Assembly (NCBI GenBank): GCA_965197865.1
Contig: CBDANZ010000002.1
Coordinates: 558,001-622,000, forward strand
Origin: CBDANZ01 sp965197865
Lineage (GTDB): Bacteria > Acidobacteriota > Vicinamibacteria > Vicinamibacterales > CAVVIG01
Direction: 5' to 3'
DNA: 64,000 nt
In this document: positions 30,441-39,043 of the stretch, one piece after another
How the letters are laid out: each line of letters starts with the position of its first letter
Position numbering within the stretch: position 1 is the first letter of the stretch
Position numbers and translations under genes: made by a program
The notes under the pieces: generated by a model
Seen by the model: only the letters and a program-made list of their open reading frames with translations
What the model was told of the DNA's origin: nothing
Database searches by the model: none

Positions 30441-31947
30441 AAGCCCCCGAGTCTCGATACTGCAGCGCCTCACCGCGGTGCGGCGGCTCGATGTTCTTGG
30501 CTCCGGCCAGATCTTCGATCGTGCGCGCCACCTTGAGCAGGCGGTCGTAACCGCGCGCGCTCAGCGCGAGACGATGGATCGCGGCCTCAGCCAAGCGAGT
30601 GCCGGAGGCATCGAGCTGACAGTGACGCCGAAGCGCCCGACCGTGCAGAGCTGCATTGACGCGAACGGTGGTCTCCGCAAAGCAGGTGGTCTGCTGCGGT
30701 CGCGCGTCGGCGACACGCTGGCGAACAACAGCCGACGTCTCGCCCCTGGCGCCTCCGGTCAACGCGCTCAGCGGAACCGCCGGCACCTCGACGATGAGAT
30801 CGAGACGATCCCGGAACGGCCCCGAGAGCCGGCTGCGATACTTCTGGACCTGCAGAGGCGTACACTGGCATTCGTGCAGCGGGTCGCTGCGGTAACCGCA
30901 CATGCAGGGATTCATCGCGCCGATGAGCACAAAGCGCGCCGGAAAGACCGGCGCGCCGCGCGCGCCATGACGACCGCGCCCTCCTCGAGCGGCTGGCGGA
31001 GCACCTCGAGCACATGACGGTTGAACTCGAGCATCTCGTCGAGAAATAGGACGCCCTGATGGGCGAGGCTTGCTTCCGCAAGCCGAGGCTGGGGCCCGCC
31101 GCCGACGAGCGCCACGCTGGAGATTGTATGATGCGCGGCGCGAAACGGGCGTTCGGTGACCAGACCCGCGCCGGCCGGCAGCAAGCCCGCGACCGAGCGT
31201 ACGGCGGTCGCCTCCAGGGCCTCGTCGAACGTGAGGGGCGACAGAATCCCCGGCACCCGACGGGCGAGCATGGTCTTGCCCGCGCCTAGCGGCCCGACAA
31301 GCAGCAGGTTGTGCCCGCCGGCGGACGCGACCTCCAGCGCTCTGCGCCCCAGCAGTTGACCGCGCACGTCAGCAAGGTCCGGGACATCGCGGGCTACCTG
31401 CGGCGGGGAAGCAGGCGACGTCGAGGCGACGCTCGCTGGATCCTTCAGGGCATCAGCGACTTCGGCCAGCGTCGACACCGCCAGCAGGCGGGGGCGGCGA
31501 CGACGGCCGCTTCACTCGCGTTCGATCGCGGCAGCAGGACGCCGGCCATGCCGTCCCGCCGCCGGAATCGCGAGGACGCCACGCGCGGCCTGAATCCTAC
31601 CGTCGAGCGAGAGTTCTCCGAGTACGACGAGGCCCCCGATCTCCCGGAGCTCGACCACGCCCTGTGCGGCCAGGATGGCGAGAGCGATCGGCAGATCGAA
31701 GGCTGATCCGGCCTTGCGGAGATCGGCCGGCGCAAGGTTCACGGTGATGCGATGCGCGGAAAACTCGAAGCCGGAATTGCGAATCGCGCTCTTCACGCTA
31801 TCCCGGCTCTCGCGAACGCTGGCATCGGGCAGGCCAACCATCGTGAGGACCGGCATCCCGAAGGAAACGTCGACCTCGACATGGACAGGGCAGGCTTCGA
31901 CGCCGAAGAGCGCCGCGGAGCGCAGGCTAGCGAGGATGCGGCTCAGC
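30439..31947 (-). pseudogene. comM: Frameshifted ComM / Mg-chelatase-like AAA ATPase
   Basis: All parts of a ~500-residue ComM (YifB) are present, but in three frames. In order: LFGVEACPVHVEVDVSFGMP without a usable start codon; VGLPDASVRESRDSV; a frame change near 31560; MAGVLLPRSNASEAAVVA; a change back near 31480; LLVGPLGAGKTMLARRVPG (Walker A region); LFLDEMLEFNRHVLEVLRQP; another change near 30965; MNPCMCGYRSDP (zinc-type motif); and the C-terminal LRRHCQLDA, LSARGYDRLLKVARTIEDLA. At least three one-base indels are needed. ComM is a branch-migration helicase in natural transformation. This copy cannot make the full protein as written; sequencing error is possible. Confidence 0.75.
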
Positions 31948-32151
31948 CATGCAAAGCCGGAAGCTGGAATCGCGCATGCCGTGTTTTCAATGACTTACGG
32001 CAACCTCTGTCGGTCAGATCGCGATTTCTGCCGTTTATCGCCGCCTTGCCGCGGGCAAGAGCTGCACGTGCGCTGCATCGACGCCGATATACCAGCTGCA
32101 CTATGCTTTAGCGGCGAACGGGCCCGCTTCCGAAGGGCGACTCGCTCTCAC

Positions 32152-32198
32152 GGGCGGGACGGCAGGACCAAAGTCCTGCGCTACAGTAGCGTCCGCCC
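32152..32198. repeat. Structured palindromic intergenic element
   Basis: A compact foldable element: an outer stem gggcgg(g)acg (32152-32161) with cgtccgccc (32190-32198); an inner hairpin gcaggac-caaa-gtcctgc (32162-32179); and a small palindrome gctacagtagc (32180-32190). The inner motif gcaggac...gtcctgcgctac recurs between genes in related genomes as far as I recall. It lies between the divergent comM relic and coiled-coil gene. The remainder of 31948-32276 shows no gene. Confidence 0.45.
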
Positions 32199-32276
32199 AA
32201 TCGGCGGATCCGCTCGGAACACACAGGGTCGCGGCGGTCTTTGAGACCTACCGCAGCGATGCACGGGAGATTTCTC

Positions 32277-35007
32277 ATGCGCGAAGCCTTCAAATCCATG
32301 ATCGGCGGCAATGGGAAAGATCGTCCAGAAGCAGACCGACGAGCTCAAGCGGCTCATCGCGCTGGCGCGTGAAGAGCGCGGTGCCATCAGCGCCATGTTG
32401 ACGGCGCTGACGACGAATGGTGCCAAGCTCACGCCGCTCAGTAAGCAGCTCGGGCAGGTCACCGACAAGGCGACCGGCGCGACGACGCGCGTCGACGACA
32501 TCACCAAGCGTCTGGTCGCGCTCGACGACCGCGCGCACGAGCTTGAGGAAGTCGACAAGCGCATTCAGGCGCTCAAGGACGCCGCGCAGCAGGCAGAACA
32601 AACCACCGAGAAAGCCATCGGGCCTCATGGCGAGTTGGCGAAGCACCGCGAGGCGGTGCAGCATCTCGCGTCGCAGGCACTTCACACGCAGGCGATTTTC
32701 GACACGCTCAAGAAGGAAGAGAGTGCGCTCGAAGATCTCCGCGCGCAGCTTCGCGAGGCGGACAAAGAGGCCAGACAGGCGCTGGGGTCGGCCACGACCG
32801 TCAAGGGCGATCTCGATCAGATCCGGTCGACAGCGACGATCCTCCAGCAGGACTACACCAAGATACGCGAGACAGCGCGCGAGGCGCGAGAAGACACGAC
32901 CGCCGCAATGGCCGCGGTGAAGGAGGTGGAGGACAAGCTCGGACCGATCGCCCAGCTCCACGAGTTGAGCCAGAGTACGGATGAGCGACTCGCTTCGCTC
33001 AGCTCGCTCGCCGAGCATGTCTCGCGTAAGGCCAAGGCGCTCGAAAGCCAGCAGCAGGTGGTCGAGCATGCCGTCGTTCAGGCCAACCGAGTGAACGAGA
33101 TGGTCTGGGCAATGGACGTGCAGATCGGCAAGCTGAACGAAGGCATGAAGCAAGGTGCGAAGGCCGAGGAAACTCTCGCACACATCGAGAACCTCGAGCA
33201 GGACACCGTGCAGCGCGTTGAAGCCACGAGCAAGCTGAACCAGGAAGTCCAGCGCGAGACGACGCGCGTCAAGAAGGAGACCACGGGCCTGCTCGACACC
33301 GTGCGTTCCGAAGTGAACGGACTGACCATGCGCAAGAAGGAGATCGAGACGTTCGACGAGCGCGTGCGTTCGTTGCAGGGCGCCCTCGGCGACGCTGAGT
33401 CGCGCCTGGACACTCTTACCGAAAAAGACAAGAATCTCATTGCGCTCACCCGGAAGGCGGACAGCTTGACGAAGCGCTTCGAAGCGCTCTTCGCGCAGGC
33501 GGACGAACTCACCTAGAAGCAGCTCGCCCTCGAGACGCTGAACGACCGTTTCGGTCAAGTCGACGAGCTAACCCGGAAGACGTCGTGGCAGATGGACGCG
33601 CTCGGTCAGAGGCGCCAGGACCTCGACCTGTTGCGCAAGGAAGTCCAAGAGTTTTACAAGTCGCATGCCGAGATCACGCAGCTCCGCGACAAGCTCGGGT
33701 CCGATCGGCTTGCGCTCGAGGCGGTGGGCGAGCGCATGAACGGGCTGTCGGCGCGCGCGCCGGAGCTCGAAGCCAGGATGGCCGTCATCCTCAGTCAGAT
33801 GAAGCTCGTGGAACAGGGCACGCAGAAGGCCACGGGCCTCAACGAAGCGGTCGCCGCGCTCGACGCGCAGAGCTCGCGCATGACCGCCCGCGTGCCGTTC
33901 CTGGAGAAGCTGGAAGGCCGGCTCGACAATCTCAACACGCTCAGCTCCGACGTCGACCGGAGTCTGGAAGAGCAGGTCGCACGGCGCGCCGAGCTCGACA
34001 CGCTCAAGACGGCCTGCGACGGCCTCGCGGCCCAGACGGTTGACACCGGGCACAAGCTGGACTCCGTCCGCGCGCTAGAGCAGCGGCTAGTGCCGCTTGT
34101 CGCAGCGGTCAATACGCTCAGGACTCGGATCGACACCGCCCACGAGCGTCTCGATAGCGTCAAGTTCGACGAGGCGGCGGTGGCGGACCAGGAGAAACGA
34201 TTGACCAAGCTCGTCGGCGCCAGCCGCGCCGTGGCCACGGAAGTCGCAGAACGGAGCCAGTAGATGCACGGCCTGTCGGAGGCGCTCGCCCGCGCAACAG
34301 CCGTCAAGGATGAGCTACTGGCTGAGCTCGATCGGGTGCAAAGCCGGCACCGCGACTCGGTGGGCCAGATTCGGGCATCCGAAGATCAGCTCGCGCGATC
34401 CGAGAAGATGTTCAAGCTGCTCGAGCAGCGGCGGACGCAGGTTGCCTTCGGCGAAAAGAAGCTCGCGGCCGTCGAATCACGACTGGCCGAGATCAAGCAG
34501 CTGGGCGACGAACTCGAACAAAACATCCAGTTCATTGCCAGCCGTGAGGAGTTGGTGAGCGCGGTAAAGGCCGAAGTGAACGCCGTTCACGAGATCGGCG
34601 CGCGGAGCAAGGCCGACCTTGCGCACGTTGCCGAGCATAGGAGCGAAGTGTCCGCGCTCAAGACCCAGGTCGATCGTCTTCTGTCGCTCATCGCCGAAAC
34701 AGACGAACGGATCGCCTCCATCGACGGCCATCGCACGCTTGTGGATGAGATGCAGGCGAAGACGAACGCGATCATGCATCTGCTCGACGATGTCCGGATC
34801 AACTTGGAGCTGCTCGGCGAGCAGAAAGCGGTGGTCGATCACGTGGCCGAAAAAGCCGCTCAGCTGGAGTTCATGCTGCAAGAGGCGTGAAACACGCAGC
34901 GTGCGCTCCAGCACGAGCGCGAGTTAGCCGAGCGCATCGAGCAGGGCATCAAACAGCTTCGATCGAAGCCGCTCTCGTCGGAGGCGGGTAAGAGTGGATC
35001 TGCCTAG
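32277..35007 (+). pseudogene. Long coiled-coil protein gene broken by in-frame stops
   Basis: From 32311 to 35007 a single frame encodes ~890 residues of nearly continuous heptad coiled coil rich in Glu, Lys, Gln, Leu and Ala. It is interrupted only by TAG at 33514-33516, TAG at 34261-34263 and TGA at 34888-34890. The reading is coherent on both sides of each stop (ADELT-stop-KQLALETL; MLQEA-stop-NTQRALQHERELAE). An ATG at 32277 with a gggaga ribosome site reads MREAFKSMIGGNGK in another frame, suggesting a small indel near 32320. The family is a large acidobacterial coiled-coil protein; function is unknown, perhaps structural. As written only fragments of about 400, 220 and 208 residues could be made. 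Confidence 0.7.
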
Positions 35008-35215
35008 GAGATTCTGATGCGCTCGGCAAACCGATCGAAGTGCTCGCGCAGCCGCGCTCGATCCGTCCACCATGCGGCGATTTGAGCAGGACGTTGATAG
35101 CCTTCTGGAACTCCTGTCTAGCGACTTCAATGCGACCGAGCTCGAGATCGGTTCGACCGGCTTTGAAGTAGGTCTCGGCGCTCCGTGGGACGTCGAGCCG
35201 GCAACGAACCATCAT
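35004..35215 (-). pseudogene. Relic of the N-terminal region of an MltD-type lytic transglycosylase
   Basis: The minus strand reads YFKAGRTDLELGRIEVARQE, then FQKAINVLLKSPHGG. After a one-base shift comes DRARLREHFDRFAERI, then a stop. This is the TPR-like segment that precedes the catalytic domain in acidobacterial MltD-like proteins (pattern A...F..AVDVLL.SP.G.R..PR...HFDRL.DRIS). The catalytic and LysM parts are gone. It overlaps the last stop of the coiled-coil gene. Confidence 0.4.
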
Positions 35216-35240
35216 TCGCGCGGAGGGCTGGAATAAGGGA

Positions 35241-36977
35241 CTACTCCTTCCAAGGCGCCACGGTGAAGACGCGATGCGCCTCCCCGAGATCGCGCGCGGC
35301 GGGAGTGATAATCGCGCGCTCAGAGATCCTCACTTTTCGGCCGCCCTGAATCGCCACTCGAACGTCTTCCTCGCAGACGAAATCGAGCGGCGCAGCCTGG
35401 GCGGCCGGCGAAGGGACCAAGGCGCTCCCCGCCGGGGAAGCTTCCGGCCGAAACCCACGAGACCCGAGGAATCGGTCGATGCGCCCCGTCAATGCTTCAG
35501 CGCTGATGCCTCCCGCCGGCGCGGGCCTGGCGGGCGCCGACGGCGAACCAGCCCGGCCGGCGGCAGGCTCGGCAGACGGTGCCACTCGGCCCGCAGCCGC
35601 GGTCCCGCGCTCGAAACGGGAGGCCGCGGGCGCGATCTCGTACGCCAACCGCTTGATGTTCAAGAGATGCCGCGGTGAGATGTTGTCCGACGTGATGTTG
35701 CCGCCGTAGCCACCACAGCCGAGCGTCATGGCCGGATCGAGCCCGGTCGTCAACCCAATCGAACCGTGGGTGGTGGGGGTATTCACCACAATGCGGAAGG
35801 CCGGCTTCTTCAAACCAAACTCGAGGATCACCGGCTCGTTCTGGGAGTGAATGGCCATGGTGTGGCCCATTCCGCCGTATGTCAGGATCTGCTTGCAACG
35901 TTCGCAGCCCTCGCGCCAGTCCTTGACGACGTAAGAGGAGAGGACGGGGCAGAGCTTCTCGATTGAGAGCGGGTAGTCGCGACCAACCCCCTCCAAAGGC
36001 GCCACAAGAACGCGCGTTTCGGGCGGCACGCTGATGCCGCATCTCTCGGCGATGACCTTCGCGGCCTTGCCAACCAGCGCGGGATTGGGCAGCCGCTGCG
36101 GCGTGACCAGCATACGCGCCACCTGGTCCGTCTCGGTCTTCGACATGAAGTAGCCACCCTGCGCCTGGAACTCGCGTGTCACCGCCTCGGCAATCGCCTC
36201 GTCGACAACGACCGAGTTCTCGGCGGAGCACAGGACGCCGTTGTCAAAGGTCTTTCCGGTGACGATGTCGCGTACTGCCTTTCGTACGTCGGCGGTTCGC
36301 TCGATGTATGCCGGTGCGTTTCCGGGGCCCACGCCGTACGCGGGTTTTCCGGCACTGTAGGCCGCCCGCACGAGTCCCATGCCCCCGGTTGCTAGGATTA
36401 CCGCCACGTCGCGGTGCTTCATCAGCTCCTGGGTCCCCTCGAGCGTCACGGTCGTCATCCAGGCGATGGCGTCGGCGGGGGCGCCAGCGCGCCGTGCCGC
36501 CTCACCCATCACGTCGGCGACGCGCGTGATGCACTTCACCGCAGCTGGGTGCGGGCTGAGCACGATGGAACATCGCGCCTTGATCGAAATGAGAATCTTG
36601 TAGATGGCCGTCGACGTCGGGTTCGTCGACGGCACGACTGCGGCAACGACACCAAACGGCTCGGCGATTTCGACGACCCGCCTGTCCTCGTCGCGAGCGA
36701 CGACGCCGACCGTCTTCATCGGCCGGATGAACTTGTGAACCTTCTGCGAGCTGAAGAGGTTCTTCTGGATCTTATCCGCGACGACGCCGTAGCCCGTTTC
36801 CTCGACCGCGAGTTCCGCGAACGCTTCCGCGTGTGCGGTGGCGGCAGCCGCCATCTCATCGACAATCGCGTCGATCCGCTCCTGGCTCAATTCGGCCAGC
36901 TCGAGCCACGCTTGTTTGGCTCGGCGCGCGAGTGCCCGCGCTTCGGCCACCGAGGCGAGGTCGAGGTCGGCCAGCAT
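35241..36977 (-). CDS. Microcompartment-associated CoA-acylating aldehyde dehydrogenase
   Basis: This is a 578-residue protein. Residues ~1-450 form an aldehyde dehydrogenase of the EutE/PduP/AdhE type that turns an aldehyde, CoA and NAD+ into acyl-CoA. The catalytic Cys250 lies in FDNGVLCSAENSV; PSTNPTSTAIYK and the cofactor loop LATGGMGLVRAAYSAGKPAYG are typical. A Pro/Ala-rich linker (450-490) leads to an amphipathic helix ISAEALTGRIDRFLGSRG (491-508), which looks like an encapsulation peptide. After a second linker comes a ~45-residue tail domain, DFVCEEDVRVAIQGGRKVRI then ERAIITPAARDLGEAHRVF (531-572). The helix and tail are unusual for a plain EutE. The gene lies nine bases after a BMC shell gene on the same strand. 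Confidence 0.88.
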   Translation of the reverse strand: MLADLDLASVAEARALARRAKQAWLELAELSQERIDAIVDEMAAAATAHAEAFAELAVEETGYGVVADKIQKNLFSSQKVHKFIRPMKTVGVVARDEDRRVVEIAEPFGVVAAVVPSTNPTSTAIYKILISIKARCSIVLSPHPAAVKCITRVADVMGEAARRAGAPADAIAWMTTVTLEGTQELMKHRDVAVILATGGMGLVRAAYSAGKPAYGVGPGNAPAYIERTADVRKAVRDIVTGKTFDNGVLCSAENSVVVDEAIAEAVTREFQAQGGYFMSKTETDQVARMLVTPQRLPNPALVGKAAKVIAERCGISVPPETRVLVAPLEGVGRDYPLSIEKLCPVLSSYVVKDWREGCERCKQILTYGGMGHTMAIHSQNEPVILEFGLKKPAFRIVVNTPTTHGSIGLTTGLDPAMTLGCGGYGGNITSDNISPRHLLNIKRLAYEIAPAASRFERGTAAAGRVAPSAEPAAGRAGSPSAPARPAPAGGISAEALTGRIDRFLGSRGFRPEASPAGSALVPSPAAQAAPLDFVCEEDVRVAIQGGRKVRISERAIITPAARDLGEAHRVFTVAPWKE

Positions 36978-36986
36978 TCTAACTAC

Positions 36987-37259
36987 CTATTTAGGCAGAA
37001 TCCGCTCAACCTCGGTGTGGGGCCGCGGGATCACGTGAACCGACACGAGCTCGCCGACGCGGCGGGCCGCGGCGGCTCCGGCGTCGGTCGCGGCCTTCAC
37101 AGCACCGACATCCCCGCGGACCATCACGGTGACATAGCCCGCGCCGATGTACTCTTTGCCGATGAGCGTGACGTTGGCGCCCTTCACCATCGCGTCGGCG
37201 GCTTCCACCGAGCCAATTAGCCCTTTCGTTTCGACCAGCCCGAGCGCTTCCTGCGGCAT
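36987..37259 (-). CDS. Bacterial microcompartment shell protein, BMC-H
   Basis: This is a 90-residue hexamer-forming shell protein of the PduA/EutM/CcmK fold. The whole single BMC domain is present: EALGLVETKGLIGSVEAADA, KGANVTLIGKEYIGAGYVTV, then VRGDVGAVKAATDAGAAAA and PRPHTEVERILP. The ATG at 37259 is chosen because GGAGGA lies seven bases upstream and the fold begins at once; a longer frame to 37346 is spurious. It is first of a two-gene minus-strand operon with the aldehyde dehydrogenase. No pentamer (BMC-P) or trimer (BMC-T) gene, and no signature enzyme, is in the window. It is therefore a satellite locus or a partial one. Confidence 0.95.
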   Translation of the reverse strand: MPQEALGLVETKGLIGSVEAADAMVKGANVTLIGKEYIGAGYVTVMVRGDVGAVKAATDAGAAAARRVGELVSVHVIPRPHTEVERILPK

Positions 37260-37441
37260 TCCAAATCCTCCGGTCTTCGCTCGTGGCTCTGGCCAACCGA
37301 GCTTCGACCAGGAGCAAACTCTAGCACACCGCTCGGATGTTTCCACCCGTCAAATTGCGCCTCAACAGAAAATCCGGTGCTATCGGCCACTGCTTCTTTC
37401 TTGAAGTGATTCGGAGACGTTCGTCGACTTCACGTACCCCT

Positions 37442-38338
37442 ATGATTCGACAATCAGCTTGCCGATTTGTTCTCTGCCTGACTGTGTCCATCTTCGCAGC
37501 TCTGTTGCTGACTGGGTGCGTTGAGAGCGAACCGGAGGCGCCGCCTGTTGCGACCCCTGGCGCGAGGTTGAACCACGATTCGGCACCGGCCGGCAGCCCC
37601 CTGGAGATCACCTACACATTCGTGGTCGCAAACGATGCGCGGTTCACCGAGGACTATCGCGTGTTTGTTCACGTCATGGACATCGATCAGGAGCAGATGT
37701 GGGACGACGACCACGATCCGGCCGTACCAACGACTCAGTGGAAGCCGGGACAAACGATGGAGTACACGCGCACCGTCTTTGTGCCGGTATTCCCGTACGT
37801 CGGTGAGGCGACGATTCAGATCGGACTTTACGCGAGAACGAGTCGGCAGCGGCTGCCGCTCAGCGGCGAGCACGTCGGCCAGAATGCGTATCGCGTGGCC
37901 AAGGTGCGGCTGCTGCCGCAGACAGACAACCTGCTGACGATATTCAGAGACGGCTGGCACCAGGCCGAGGTCGCTGGCGACAACGCGACACTTAAATGGC
38001 AGTGGACCAAGAAGGAAGCGACGCTGGCGTTCAAGAATCCCAAAAAGAGCGCCGTATTCTACCTCGAGCTCGACTCGCCGGGCGGCAATTACCACGGCGC
38101 TCAGCAGATACAAGTGGTGCTTGGCGGTCAGGCCATTAAGGAGTTCACCCTCGATCCAAATCAGCGTGTGCTGCGGCGGGTCCAGCTCCCGGTGGCCGCG
38201 ATAGGTGAGGCGGAGATCGCCGAACTGCAGATCCGTGTGGACAAGACCTGGATCCCGGCGCAGGTTCCCGCGGCGAACAACCCGGACAAGCGCGAGCTCG
38301 GTGTGCGAGTGTTTCACGCGTTCGTCGATCCGAGGTAG
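37442..38338 (+). CDS. Lipoprotein of unknown function
   Basis: This is a 298-residue protein. The ATG at 37442 opens a lipoprotein signal peptide ending LLLTGC (Cys26). The mature protein is beta-rich (ITYTFVVANDARF, YRVFVHVMD, WKPGQTMEYTRTVFVPVFPY). It recalls the extra-membrane beta domain found in, or next to, GT39-type membrane glycosyltransferases of Acidobacteria. A broken GT39 gene follows 18 bp downstream, so the two probably worked together. It diverges from the microcompartment operon (182 bp between starts). Confidence 0.7.
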   Translation: MIRQSACRFVLCLTVSIFAALLLTGCVESEPEAPPVATPGARLNHDSAPAGSPLEITYTFVVANDARFTEDYRVFVHVMDIDQEQMWDDDHDPAVPTTQWKPGQTMEYTRTVFVPVFPYVGEATIQIGLYARTSRQRLPLSGEHVGQNAYRVAKVRLLPQTDNLLTIFRDGWHQAEVAGDNATLKWQWTKKEATLAFKNPKKSAVFYLELDSPGGNYHGAQQIQVVLGGQAIKEFTLDPNQRVLRRVQLPVAAIGEAEIAELQIRVDKTWIPAQVPAANNPDKRELGVRVFHAFVDPR

Positions 38339-38356
38339 CGTCGCTGACCCGCGCGG

Positions 38357-38735
38357 ATGCTTCTTGCGGTCATCGTCTTTTTCGGGTTCTGCGCCCGAGC
38401 AACGATCTACAAGGCCCTTCTGCTCGCTCATCACGCCTGACGGCAAGCGGACACGGCGTTCATCTCCCGAAGTTTCCATCAGAAACGCTTCAGCGCGTTG
38501 ACCTTGGTCGGTTCTGACCTTCTTGTCTGGGCGTTCGTGAGGCGGCGTTACGGCGACCCTTGCGGATTCGTCGCCTCGCTTCTTTATGCGTTTCACGTTC
38601 CCGCGCTCGATGTTTATGGAACGTGCGTCCATGAACGAAGCGCTGCTGATTTTCCTGTCGTTCCTCTGCCTGAGAGCGGCCCGGCGTTATCTCGATCGCC
38701 GACCGAAAAGGCTGGCTGCTCGTACCTGCTGAGTC
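38357..38735 (+). pseudogene. Broken GT39-family membrane glycosyltransferase
   Basis: In one frame: MLLAVIVFFGFCARATIYKA, then LLLAHHA, a TGA, then RQADTAFISRSFHQKRFSAL, then TLVGSDLLVWAFVRRRYG and FVASLLYAFHVPALDVYG. After a frame change: MNEALLIFLSFLCLRAARRY. The GT39/PMT family has HHAWRQADTA...ARNFH at this point, so the TGA replaces the conserved Trp. Roughly 50 residues are missing between the second and third blocks, and the C-terminal half is absent. The gene is clearly dead. It follows the lipoprotein gene. Confidence 0.6.
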
Positions 38736-39043
38736 CGACGAGCTGCACGTCCGTTCCGGTTGGCAGGAGGGCACCAGCCTCGCTGTGTGGTGAAGTGATC
38801 GTTTCAGAGTGTCGACATCCGGCAGTTCCTTGCCGGGACGGGACGCCAAGTGGTGGCGACCCGGATGATCGAGCTGTACCGGCCTCGCTGAAGGGGGGTA
38901 CCCTGGGCCCCAAGCGACCCCGTCTCTCCCCGCCTGTACACGGTCTAACCCTCGAGTGACGACTGCGAAGAGTTGCTATAATTGAAAGGCTACTAACGCC
39001 CACGCCGACAAGCCGTTGCGGGCGGATCGGAGGCACCTGAGGA
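38736..39043. other. Non-coding region upstream of the pilus operon
   Basis: No gene is seen. The final ~90 bases hold the likely promoter of the gspF-led operon (see the next entry). Confidence 0.4.
38956..38982 (+). promoter_or_regulatory. Promoter of the gspF-pil operon
   Basis: A perfect -10 TATAAT (38977-38982) is extended by TGC. GTGACG (38956-38961) is a weak -35 at a short 15-base spacing. It lies about 60 bases before the gspF start. Confidence 0.45.

Noticed and set aside
32290..33558. A 422-codon minus-strand frame opposite the coiled-coil gene
   Set aside because: Leu/Arg/Val-rich mirror of Glu/Lys/Gln-rich coiled-coil codons; no start signal and no recognisable domain.
32311..35007. 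Reassignment of TAG/TGA to an amino acid
   Set aside because: Many intact genes here end normally at TAG (recN, korB, the PHP gene, parA) and TGA (gspE, pilM, tsaE), so a recoded genetic code does not fit.
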